Origin: Candidatus Saccharimonadota bacterium
Lineage (GTDB): Bacteria > Patescibacteriota > Saccharimonadia > Saccharimonadales > UBA4665
Assembly (NCBI GenBank): GCA_027315225.1
Contig: DAHUYJ010000004.1
Location: forward strand, 24,580 to 59,246
Direction of reading: 5' to 3'
Length of the DNA: 34,667 bases
Position 1 is the stretch's first letter. Each line of letters starts with the position of its first letter. The position numbers were made by a program, and so were the translations under genes. This document shows positions 24,887 through 32,347 of this stretch, piece after piece. Below the pieces are notes generated by a model. The model saw only the letters and a list, made by a program, of their open reading frames with translations. It did not search any database and had not been told where the DNA came from.

Positions 24887-24960
24887 TAAGCATAAGCTGT
24901 AGAATTACAAAAATCAACAAAAATGACTTCATTTTACAGAGGTCATAACACTTATGCTTA
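24887..24960. repeat. 10-bp inverted repeat between ssrA and the pilin gene
   Basis: TAAGCATAAG (24887-24896) and CTTATGCTTA (24951-24960) are perfect inverted copies 54 bp apart. One abuts the CCA end of ssrA and the other lies 7 nt before the pilin ATG. They could bring the two ends of the spacer together in RNA, or flank a regulatory site. Confidence 0.5.
24918..24946 (-). terminator. Probable terminator of ssrA
   Basis: Fifteen bases after the tmRNA CCA, ATGACCTC pairs with GAAGTCAT (one mismatch) around an 8-nt loop, followed by TTTT and a further T-rich stretch. It is AT-rich and weaker than the mltG terminator. Confidence 0.45.
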
Positions 24961-25359
24961 TGGTGGAGCTGCCGAGTACTGCCCTCGGGTCCGCCGGTTT
25001 ATCTAAGGTTAATCGTCTACAGGCTTAGGCCATTTATGTATTCTCGAGGTTTGGCCGATAAATGACCAAAAAACCATTCCTCAAAGTCCGAAGTCTTAGC
25101 AGGCATTATGGACAGTAATGCCTGGGCGTCCTGGAAATATGGCGCGCCTTCGCGCTACCAGGCGTCACGTTCGGCGCGGCTTTAATAATTAAACTAAAGC
25201 TGGTGCGAAACTAGGCACGGCGAATGCAGCTTTTACGCTGGCGACCATGCTAGCTACGCGATCTGTAAGTTTTGCACTTATAGAAGTTGCCTATACGCTG
25301 ACAAGCGACCTGCTGATATAACCGATAAAGTCCGAGCGTCGAGCTTAAAATTCAGCCCC
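24961..25359 (-). ncRNA. ssrA: tmRNA (transfer-messenger RNA)
   Basis: Rescues stalled ribosomes by trans-translation; 399 nt with encoded CCA. The 5' GGGGCTG pairs with 3' CAGCTCC, including the G3-U pair that AlaRS recognises. H2 is visible as TTTATC near the 5' end pairing with GATAAA near the 3' end. The 3' region has CCTAAGCCTGTAGACG, matching the family's CTAAGCATGTAG, and hairpins such as GGCATTA/TAATGCC and CATTTAT/ATAAATG for the pseudoknots. The tag frame opens GCA with A at -4 and runs 28 codons to TAA (25275-25189), AKLTDRVASM to PSFAPALV. The T arm is CCGAG-GGCAGTA-CTCGG, so the usual TTCRANN loop is missing. It lies between marR and the pilin gene. Confidence 0.94.
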
Positions 25360-25397
25360 ACGATATGGCTGCGGAGAATGCCCCCACAGGACTTGGT

Positions 25398-25406
25398 ATT
25401 GTAGCA
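25398..25406 (-). promoter_or_regulatory. Extended -10 promoter for ssrA
   Basis: TGC-TACAAT on the minus strand, about 38 nt before the mature tmRNA 5' end. The transcript would start near 25391 and the leader would be removed by RNase P. It lies in the 71-nt gap after the MarR gene. Confidence 0.55.
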
Positions 25407-25430
25407 TTTTTACGCAAGAAATACTAGTGT

Positions 25431-25895
25431 TTATAGGCCAAGCTGGTGGTCACAAGCGCCCGTCCTGCCAGGTCGGCAAACCATCCGGTGCAGTTTCTGC
25501 AAACCTGTGACCAGCTGCATAACCTGGTCATCTCCCAGACCCGCGAATTCCGGACCGAGGTTGCGGTGCAGTATATTGCCGGCAGCCTCGGTAACTTGCA
25601 TACCGAGGGTGGTCGGCGCGGTAATATGGCGGCGGCGGTTTTGCGGATCCTGCTTGATGACCAATAGCTTTTTGGATTTTAGCAGCTTGATCTGGCGGCT
25701 GATGCTGGCTTCGGTCTGCCCCAGGCTATCGGCAATGGCACGTTGCTGGACACGCGGGTTCCATTCCAGGACCATCAGAATTTTGAACTGGCTGAGGCCG
25801 ATACCGAGTTGCTCCTGCAACGCCTGGTCCGACTGCCGTCCGATAACAGTAGCTAGGTGCTGTATAAGATAACTGAGATTATTGGCTGGTCCCAT
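25431..25895 (-). CDS. MarR-family transcriptional regulator
   Basis: A 154-residue winged-helix repressor-type protein. The N-terminal helix for dimerisation is followed by the core LSQFKILMVLEWNPRVQQRAIADSLG, the recognition helix TEASISRQIKLLKSKKLL, and the beta wing VIKQDPQNRRRHITAP in which the D-x-R-R-R motif of the family is nearly intact. The C-terminal helices complete the dimer arm. The ligand is unknown. Its promoter overlaps the end of rsmA, and an imperfect palindrome centred on TGCA covers the spacer, which is a plausible autoregulatory site. No transporter or enzyme is next to it, so the target is not obvious. Confidence 0.9.
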   Translation of the reverse strand: MGPANNLSYLIQHLATVIGRQSDQALQEQLGIGLSQFKILMVLEWNPRVQQRAIADSLGQTEASISRQIKLLKSKKLLVIKQDPQNRRRHITAPTTLGMQVTEAAGNILHRNLGPEFAGLGDDQVMQLVTGLQKLHRMVCRPGRTGACDHQLGL

Positions 25896-25901
25896 GGTAG
25901 T

Positions 25902-25930
25902 AGTTTAACTTTGCATACTTAACGCATCAA
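25902..25930 (-). promoter_or_regulatory. marR promoter with imperfect palindromic operator candidate
   Basis: TTGATG (25930-25925), exactly 17 nt, TAAACT (25907-25902), then 6 nt to the ATG. AACTTTGCATACTT (25907-25920) matches its own reverse complement at 10 of 14 positions around TGCA and lies across the spacer and the -10, where an autorepressor would act. Confidence 0.55.
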
Positions 25931-26721
25931 GTATTGAACTGGCCGTAGAGCGCCCGCCACTCCTCCAGGCTCAAAGTCTGGGCCCGGCGGCCCGTGTCGA
26001 TACCGGCACCCTGGCATAAAGTTATGGCCTGCGCACGATCCAGATGCAGCCCGCTGCCCAGGTTATTGAGCAGTGTCTTACGCGGCTGGGCAAAGCCAGC
26101 TTTTACCAGCTGGAAGAATCGTTTGTCATCTACATTCTCGAATAGCGGAATCCCTCGCCGCTCGAGTATCAGGATCTGCGAGTCAACCTTTGGCGGCGGC
26201 GTGAACAGCTCAGCAGTCACGACCCGTCCAAGACTGACGTGCCAATAGTACTGGGTAGTAGTGCTGACAATGGACATCGCTCCCGGGCTGGCGGCTACCC
26301 GCTCTGCGACTTCTTTCTGTACCAGCAGAACAGCGGTAGCAGCCGGGTTGGCTGCCTCGCTGATTACCCGCAGCAACTTGCCGGTCAGATAATAAGGGAT
26401 ATTAGCTACGATCTTGTAGCCGGCCGGCAGGGAGTTGAAATCAAATTGCAGAATATCATGCACGACAACCTGCAGGTTGTCGGCCGGCACGCGGTCCGGC
26501 AGTTCGCGGGCCAGCTTTTCATCCAACTCTATAGCAACCACCTGCCCCGCTTTGCCAACCAGGACTTTAGTAAGGGTACCGAGTCCCGGACCGATTTCGA
26601 CGACCGTGTCGTCTGCTTGAATATCAGCGGCGGTGCACATTGACTGGAGGCTAGCCTTGTCGCGCAACCAGTGTTGCCCAAGTGATTTTTTGGCGAATGG
26701 TTGGCCGCCCACTACCACCAC
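25927..26721 (-). CDS. rsmA: 16S rRNA dimethyladenosine transferase RsmA (KsgA)
   Basis: Dimethylates the two adjacent adenines in helix 45 of 16S rRNA using SAM; 264 residues. KKSLGQHWLRD is the family opening (KKSLGQNFL). SAM-binding motif I is VVEIGPGLGTLT, the acidic motif is VVAIELDEKLA, and the catalytic motif IV is NIPYYLTGKLL, corresponding to NLPYNIS. The C-terminal domain has FTPPPKVDSQILIL and GFAQPRKTLLNNL. Start options GTG 26721, 26718 and 26712 all overlap the end of the upstream G5 gene; the GGTGGTGG there may serve as a ribosome site. It is the last gene of the pcrA-G5-rsmA run; rsmA next to a G5/DUF348 gene recalls the rpf-ksgA order of Actinobacteria. Confidence 0.95.
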   Translation of the reverse strand: MVVVGGQPFAKKSLGQHWLRDKASLQSMCTAADIQADDTVVEIGPGLGTLTKVLVGKAGQVVAIELDEKLARELPDRVPADNLQVVVHDILQFDFNSLPAGYKIVANIPYYLTGKLLRVISEAANPAATAVLLVQKEVAERVAASPGAMSIVSTTTQYYWHVSLGRVVTAELFTPPPKVDSQILILERRGIPLFENVDDKRFFQLVKAGFAQPRKTLLNNLGSGLHLDRAQAITLCQGAGIDTGRRAQTLSLEEWRALYGQFNT

Positions 26722-27995
26722 CCAGTATTGACTTTGTGTATGTAAGCGTTAGCCCAGCCGCCATAGGTCGAGTCTGCATACCCGTTGCACCACCTGAGCT
26801 GTGTAATCGGATCTGTTGCCCAGTCAGAACCTGCACTTTCCATTTTGTAGCCGGGCGTAGCCTGACATAGACCATAGCCGGCGGAGGTATACGCATTATC
26901 CGGAACGGCGGGACAATAGTGTTCACCTTGGGCCTTAGTTGGGCACCAACCGGACTCATGGCTGATTATGTAATCCGCATATTGGTAGTCTACCGGGGAT
27001 ATTCCGGCCAACGCCATATCCCCTTTGATGCCGCTAAGGCTGGTACCGACTACCATGATCTGTGTAACCGCCGGCTTGATAACGATTGTTTGGAGAATAG
27101 TCTTGCCGGTAACGACATTGTTCTGCAGAGATTCCTTATAAGTCACGAGCTGCTGACCGGGCGAACCGTGCTGCCTTATAGCACTTGTGCCGTAAGCCAA
27201 AGAGTTGTCGTCTATCGTCTGTATGGGCATAGGGATGGCTTCGGTTTCGGTTTCGACCTTGATACCTGTTCGGAAGAAACCGATTTGCATGCCGGAGGTG
27301 ATCGGCGTGTTAAGCGCCGGCGTTATACGGTCGTTTTTTTGGGGCTTAATGTGCTTTTCCTGTATTAAGGCCCCGACAGTCTTGGCATGGGTCCTGAGTG
27401 TCACTTGGACACCGTACAGGTCGACGCTCACGGGCGTAGCACGGTTGATTACTACCTGCTCGCCAATAGCCCGGGCCTTCAGAAAGTTCTGGGTCGGCTC
27501 AATATTCGCCCAGTCCTCCGGATAAAGGTTGACGCCATTTTGTTCGGCAATGGCCCGGCCAGTAGTTGCAGCGCTGAAAGTAAATGTCTTTTGTGAGCCG
27601 TCGACTATTTCAACCGGTACGGCCCGGTAGATGTTGACACGGAAATCATCCTGGTTTATAGGGGTATTCTGACTTGGTTCAACGACATCGCCCTGGTTCA
27701 GCTTGATGTGCAGTTTAGTCAGCAGTGCGCCTACGGTTTTCTGCTTAGTGGGAACAACCTGCTGGACATGGTCGTGCGAAATGATAACGATCTTGGCATC
27801 CTGCACCGGCGGCAGGTGATGCGTGTCTCGGGCCAAAAAGTAAGCTCCCGCCGTGAGTATACCCAGTATGCCGATGGTAATAACTGGAACCGCAAAAGGA
27901 TGTCGGCTAAGGAGTTTAGCGCTGCGTACCCGCTTTTTGAACCGGATCTGGCGATAACGCCTGAGTTTTATTGATAATCTCTTGGGTCTGCGCAT
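26712..27995 (-). CDS. Rpf/YabE-like wall protein: DUF348, G5, lysozyme-like domain
   Basis: A 427-residue exported protein. A very basic start (RRPKRLSIKLRRYRQIRFKK) is followed by one membrane segment at about 37-54. DUF348 units follow (VVPTKQKTVGALLTKLHIKL, TFTFSAATTGRAIAEQNGV, VTLRTHAKTVGALIQEKHIK), then a G5-type region (GIKVETETEAIPM, QQLVTYKESLQNNVVTGKTI). The C-terminal domain is of lysozyme/transglycosylase type: IISHESGWCPTKAQ with the expected catalytic Glu, YGLCQATPGYKM and DPITQLRWCNGYADSTYGGW. RpfB of Actinobacteria has the same order of parts. It starts 1 nt after pcrA and overlaps rsmA. A role in the cell's own growth or in opening a host wall is inferred. Confidence 0.9.
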   Translation of the reverse strand: MRRPKRLSIKLRRYRQIRFKKRVRSAKLLSRHPFAVPVITIGILGILTAGAYFLARDTHHLPPVQDAKIVIISHDHVQQVVPTKQKTVGALLTKLHIKLNQGDVVEPSQNTPINQDDFRVNIYRAVPVEIVDGSQKTFTFSAATTGRAIAEQNGVNLYPEDWANIEPTQNFLKARAIGEQVVINRATPVSVDLYGVQVTLRTHAKTVGALIQEKHIKPQKNDRITPALNTPITSGMQIGFFRTGIKVETETEAIPMPIQTIDDNSLAYGTSAIRQHGSPGQQLVTYKESLQNNVVTGKTILQTIVIKPAVTQIMVVGTSLSGIKGDMALAGISPVDYQYADYIISHESGWCPTKAQGEHYCPAVPDNAYTSAGYGLCQATPGYKMESAGSDWATDPITQLRWCNGYADSTYGGWANAYIHKVNTGWW

Positions 27996-27996
27996 A

Positions 27997-30216
27997 TTAT
28001 GATACCTTTTCGAGCGGCGCGAAGCTGACGTTGAGTTTGCGGGTGCCTTTGTTCTTGAAATACACCACGGCCGTGTCTCCCTCTATCTCAACCACAGTAC
28101 CCACACCGAAAACCTCATGACGTACCGCGTCGCCCTCATTGAGTTCCGTCACATATCGCGGTTCGCTAGAAGTAGCCGTAGCAGCGCCAAATGGAGTAGT
28201 TGGCGAAAGGCTCTCGGCATGTTCCATCGAAGACCGTGGGCTAGGTCGAGATGGAAGGGTGCCGAAGCCCCCCTGTCCACCGACCATGAAAGCGTTAGAG
28301 GTCTGGAACTCGCCGTCGATTTCACTCAAAAAACGGCTCGGGATGTTATGCTGAACGCCACCGTAGAGTAAACGGCTGGCCGCGTAGGTCATGTAAAGCT
28401 CGCGCCGTGCCCGCGTCATGCCTACGTAGCACAGCCGCCGCTCCTCTTCCATTTCGTTCTGGTCGTACAGTGCCCTGGAGTGCGGCAAAAGTGATTCTTC
28501 CAGCCCGATCATAAAGACCGCCGGGAACTCCAAGCCCTTGGCGGCATGCAATGTCATGAGCGTCACGGCGTCACCGTCAAAATCGGCGCTGTCCAGGTCA
28601 CTGACCAGCGCTACCTCCTCTAAAAATCCAGCCAGACCCACCTCCTGGTACTCCCGGGCCACGCTCAAGAGTTCCTTGACATTTTCCTGTCGGGCTTCGC
28701 CCTGCGGCGTACCGTCATCTAGGTAGCGCAGGTAGTCAATCCGGCGCAGCAATGAATCAACAAGGCCTGAAACACTGGCATCACGGTTAACATCACGCTG
28801 TGCGTCTAATATGTCGCTGAGTTCAAATAGCGCTTTGCGGGCTTTAGGCGTAATCCCGTCGCACTGCTCCACATGCTGCAAGGCCTGGAAGAGCGTCAAG
28901 CCCTTGGCCTGCTGCCAAGCAAAGAAGTTCTGCAAACTCTTAGCCCCGATCCCGCGGGCCGGGATATTGACGATGCGCTCAAAGCTGACACGGTCTTCCG
29001 GTTGGTAAATCAAGCGCAGGTAGGCCAGGATATCTTTAATCTCTTTGCGGTCATAAAAGCGCACCCCGCCGATAATCCGATACGGTACCCCGTAGCGGAC
29101 AAATGCCTCCTCAATTGGACGGCTCTGGGCGTTAGTACGGTACAAAACGGCATAGTCACGGTAATGTCGCTGGCTGGCATCAATACCCATACGGATCCGG
29201 CGAATGATCGCCTCCGCCTCCGCCTGCTCGCTGCCGACCTGCAACATCTGGACAGGCAGGCCGTCGCCGGCTGCAGTCCACAGCTTCTTGTCGGAGCGTT
29301 GGGCATTCTGGCTGATTACGGCATGGGCAGCATCTAGGATGTGCTTGGTGCTACGGTAATTCTGTTCAAGCTTGATAACCGTGCAGTTTTTATAATCCTT
29401 CTCGAACCGCAAAATATTGCGAAAATCCGCGCCCCTCCAGCTATAAATGCTTTGCCAGTCGTCCCCTACTACCGCTATATTCTTGTGCTCACTGGTTAAC
29501 AAATTAACCAGTTGGTACTGGGCCGCGTTGGTATCCTGGTACTCGTCAATCATGATGTATCTGAACTGTTGCTGCCACTTTTTGCGAATTTCGGATCGGG
29601 TCTTGAGCATGTGTACGGTTTGGCTGATAAGATCATCAAAATCCAGCGCCGAAGCTTCGCGCAAGGATCGCTCATAAAGCGGGTAGACTTTGGCGGCGAC
29701 CGCGCCGGCTGGAGTACTGGTGTGGGCGGCATACTCTTCCGGCGCGACCATCTCGTTTTTGGCGCTGCTGATAAGGCCGCTCAATAGCCGCGCCGGAAAC
29801 GATTTTTCGTCGATCATCAGCTGCTTGCTTATCTGTTTGACAGTTGCCTGGCGGTCGGTTTCATCAAAGATCACGAAGCTGCGCGGAATACCGACGCTCT
29901 CGCCGTCCTGGCGCAGGATCCTAACGCAGATGCCGTGGAACGTGCCGCAAAATGGCATGAAGGAACGGTTATCGGGATTTTCGCCCAACAATTTGGCAAT
30001 GCGTTCGCGCATTTCCTTGGCTGCTTTGTTAGTAAACGTCACAGCCAGGATATTAAACGGCGTGGCCTTTTTAGATGCAATGAGGTAGGCGATGCGATGG
30101 GCCAGTGTTTTGGTCTTGCCCGACCCGGCACCGGCCTGAATGAGCAGCGGCCCCTCTGTCGTTTCTACTGCCCGGCGCTGCTCCGGGTTCAGCTCTTCAA
30201 TCAGTCTATCTAACAC
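27997..30216 (-). CDS. pcrA: UvrD/PcrA-type DNA helicase
   Basis: Superfamily 1A 3'-5' helicase, 739 residues. The Q motif is LNPEQRRAVETTEGPLLIQ and motif I is AGAGSGKTKTL. Motif II is YIMIDEYQDTN and motif III is VVGDDWQSIYSWRGAD. Motif IV includes LEQNYRST, motif V VTLMTLHAAKGLEF and motif VI CYVGMTRARREL. The C-terminus ends in the small Tudor-like module that binds RNA polymerase in PcrA/UvrD (GDAVRHEVFGVGTVVEIEG, AVVYFKNKGTRKLNVSFAPLEKV). The start is GTG at 30216; an extended -10 ends 6 nt upstream, so the mRNA is probably leaderless. Confidence 0.97.
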   Translation of the reverse strand: MLDRLIEELNPEQRRAVETTEGPLLIQAGAGSGKTKTLAHRIAYLIASKKATPFNILAVTFTNKAAKEMRERIAKLLGENPDNRSFMPFCGTFHGICVRILRQDGESVGIPRSFVIFDETDRQATVKQISKQLMIDEKSFPARLLSGLISSAKNEMVAPEEYAAHTSTPAGAVAAKVYPLYERSLREASALDFDDLISQTVHMLKTRSEIRKKWQQQFRYIMIDEYQDTNAAQYQLVNLLTSEHKNIAVVGDDWQSIYSWRGADFRNILRFEKDYKNCTVIKLEQNYRSTKHILDAAHAVISQNAQRSDKKLWTAAGDGLPVQMLQVGSEQAEAEAIIRRIRMGIDASQRHYRDYAVLYRTNAQSRPIEEAFVRYGVPYRIIGGVRFYDRKEIKDILAYLRLIYQPEDRVSFERIVNIPARGIGAKSLQNFFAWQQAKGLTLFQALQHVEQCDGITPKARKALFELSDILDAQRDVNRDASVSGLVDSLLRRIDYLRYLDDGTPQGEARQENVKELLSVAREYQEVGLAGFLEEVALVSDLDSADFDGDAVTLMTLHAAKGLEFPAVFMIGLEESLLPHSRALYDQNEMEEERRLCYVGMTRARRELYMTYAASRLLYGGVQHNIPSRFLSEIDGEFQTSNAFMVGGQGGFGTLPSRPSPRSSMEHAESLSPTTPFGAATATSSEPRYVTELNEGDAVRHEVFGVGTVVEIEGDTAVVYFKNKGTRKLNVSFAPLEKVS

Positions 30217-30222
30217 CTTATA

Positions 30223-30231
30223 AGTGTAGCA
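30223..30231 (-). promoter_or_regulatory. Extended -10 promoter for pcrA
   Basis: TGC-TACACT on the minus strand, then 6 nt (TATAAG) and the GTG start codon. The spacing is the same as for the PQ-loop and marR genes. Confidence 0.55.
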
Positions 30232-30251
30232 GAACTATGTATACAGTGCCG

Positions 30252-31544
30252 TTATTGTGATGCAGCCGGCGCAGTTGACAGCAAGATCGCGCGGGCTTGC
30301 TGGTAGTCGGCTGAAGACTGTATGAAGTGCTTAGCATCATTAACTGAGGCGAAACTATTATTTAGGCTGCCGGCGGCATTTTCCGGGATAACATTGACCT
30401 CGAACAGGCTGCTGGTTTGGCTACCAAAGTTGAGAAAACCCTGATCGATCGAATTTAATTGCTGGCCAACGGTTAACGTGTCGTTGTTGGTGATAGAGGC
30501 TATAACGTTAATTTCCCCGCTTTTATTTTGGCTCTGGTAGACCATATCACATAAGTAGACGGTACCGTTTATTTTGTGGGGCAATTTTTGGTAGTGAACG
30601 TATCTGACCACAAACGACCCGTTTTGGTTGGTCTGCGGCTTACTGCTAAAGTTAACGAGAATGCCTGAATTTGGGTCGGTTTTTTCGGATGGGTTAACGC
30701 TAATATAATCGGCTGTCGCCGTACTTCCGCTGCTATCAAGTTGCCAACTCGATGGGTAGCGGAACGTGAGCTTAGTGACTGGCGTGGTGAAGCTCTTAAA
30801 CGTGACGGCCGGCACGTCACTAACGGGGCTTGCCGTACTCTGGTTATCGAAGAAGTGCGTGTGGGGCAGGTTGGCGGCGTTACTGGTCAACCCCGCATCA
30901 AGGGCAATATCCACCCAGGCTGCTATGAGCAACAAACTAAAAATAACGCCAAGTGCCACGAAGCGTCGTGAGCGGCGCTTCTCAACGGAGTTAATAGAAA
31001 GGTAGTATTGCTTGCTCTCGACCAGCTTTTCTATGGCAGCTCTGTGTTTTGCCTGTTTGGCGGATTCTTCCTCAAGCTTTTCAGGGCTGTCAGTTGGCGG
31101 GTTGTCGGCGCCGTCTTTCTTCTGGCCTTCCGGAGCAAGCTTTTCACGATCACCAGGATTCGCAAGCGGCTCAGCTTGCGTTGGGCTGGCGGGTTCATTG
31201 GACTCCTCCTCTTTTTCCTGCACCTGACCGTTCGTATTGTCAGACTTGGTGAGCGCCGCGGGCTCGTTTTGTGGAGTTTGCGCAGCCGACTCCTTGGGCG
31301 CAGCGGTCAGGGGTTGTAACTTGGCTTCTTGACTTGAACCTCCGAAAGGTTTTGGGCCTTTTGGTACCGACTCGTCGGTTCCGAGGTTCTCGGATTGGTC
31401 GTCAACCACCATGGGGTCCCTTAATACCGGGTGATTATTCAGGATAATCGACTTAGAATTAGGAGACGGGGCCGATTTGCCTGGAGGAGCTACGTCGACA
31501 ATGGGTTTAATACTAGTTTTCTTCGGTTTTTCTGTCTTGGCCAC
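30252..31544 (-). CDS. Membrane-anchored protein with PsbP-like extracellular domain
   Basis: About 430 residues. The first 180 or so are Pro/Glu/Lys/Ser-rich and probably disordered. A basic helix (SVEKRRSRRF) leads into one membrane segment (VALGVIFSLLLIAAWVDIAL), leaving the C-terminal 200 residues outside. That part has a PsbP/MOG1-like look (TKLTFRYPSSWQLDSSG, ISVNPSEKTDPNSGILVNFS, VIASITNNDTLTVGQQLNSI), a fold often found in lipoproteins and membrane proteins of unknown role. I chose the GTG at 31544 with AAAGG upstream; it overlaps the 3' end of tpiA by about 30 bases, and a TTG 14 codons earlier would overlap more. Function unknown. Confidence 0.75.
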   Translation of the reverse strand: MAKTEKPKKTSIKPIVDVAPPGKSAPSPNSKSIILNNHPVLRDPMVVDDQSENLGTDESVPKGPKPFGGSSQEAKLQPLTAAPKESAAQTPQNEPAALTKSDNTNGQVQEKEEESNEPASPTQAEPLANPGDREKLAPEGQKKDGADNPPTDSPEKLEEESAKQAKHRAAIEKLVESKQYYLSINSVEKRRSRRFVALGVIFSLLLIAAWVDIALDAGLTSNAANLPHTHFFDNQSTASPVSDVPAVTFKSFTTPVTKLTFRYPSSWQLDSSGSTATADYISVNPSEKTDPNSGILVNFSSKPQTNQNGSFVVRYVHYQKLPHKINGTVYLCDMVYQSQNKSGEINVIASITNNDTLTVGQQLNSIDQGFLNFGSQTSSLFEVNVIPENAAGSLNNSFASVNDAKHFIQSSADYQQARAILLSTAPAASQ

Positions 31545-32328
31545 GGGTTCGCCTTTGGCTGCTTTGCAGATGGTATGCTTTTTCAACTATATCAGAGAAC
31601 TGGTGATAATTCAGGCTTTTGCCGCCGACCAGCGCGCCGTCGCAATCGGGTAGTGCCAGGTACCCGGCAGCCGTATCAGCGTTAATGCTGCCGCCGTAGA
31701 GCAACCGCACCTGTTTGGCCGCCTGATCACCATACAGTTCCCCGATACAGCTTCTAATCAATTCCAGTACTTTCTGTATGTCGTCGGGTTTGGAGATTTC
31801 ACCGCCGAAAGTACTGATGGCCCATATCGGCTCGTAGGCGATGACCATGTTCTCGACCTCTTCGGCTGTCAGGTTGGCCAGGGCGGTCGTGACCTGGTCA
31901 TGGACGACCCTTCTGGTCTCGTTGGCAGCCCGTTCTTGCTTGGTTTCTCCAACGCAAAGGATAGGAGTTAACTCGTTACGGACTGCGGCTTGGACCTTGT
32001 CCCGTACTGTTTCCAATGTTTCGTTGAAATAAATCCGGCGCTCAGAGTGTCCTACAATCACATAGTGGACCAGGTCGCGAAGCATCGTGAAGCTGACTTC
32101 ACCGGTATAAGCGCCTTCATCCTTATAAAAAGCGTTCTGGGCAGCCAACCGGAATTTGCGGTGATCAAGCTCTTGGCTGATAGGCTGCAAACTGACCAGG
32201 CTAGGTGCCAGCACGACTTCGACGGAATGGTGCGGAATTATGTGGTCATTCAAACGCTTCACCAATACACTGCCCTCATGTACATTGAGGTGCATTTTCC
32301 AGTTACCGGCAATCATCATTCGTTTCAT
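31513..32328 (-). CDS. tpiA: Triosephosphate isomerase
   Basis: Interconverts dihydroxyacetone phosphate and glyceraldehyde 3-phosphate; 271 residues. Catalytic Lys lies in IAGNWKMHLN, His in YVIVGHSERR and Glu in VIAYEPIWAI. The phosphate-gripping loop 6, normally AIGTGKTA, reads AISTFGGEIS, so the conserved G-T-G-K is altered. The loop 7/8 phosphate motif LLYGGSIN is normal. The C-terminus has about 16 extra charged residues beyond the usual end (SSQRRTRGQDRKTEEN), in the zone that overlaps the next gene. It lies 20 nt after pgk; a TACAAT box there may give extra transcription. Confidence 0.95.
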   Translation of the reverse strand: MKRMMIAGNWKMHLNVHEGSVLVKRLNDHIIPHHSVEVVLAPSLVSLQPISQELDHRKFRLAAQNAFYKDEGAYTGEVSFTMLRDLVHYVIVGHSERRIYFNETLETVRDKVQAAVRNELTPILCVGETKQERAANETRRVVHDQVTTALANLTAEEVENMVIAYEPIWAISTFGGEISKPDDIQKVLELIRSCIGELYGDQAAKQVRLLYGGSINADTAAGYLALPDCDGALVGGKSLNYHQFSDIVEKAYHLQSSQRRTRGQDRKTEEN

Positions 32329-32347
32329 AGTGGTTATGTTAATTGTA

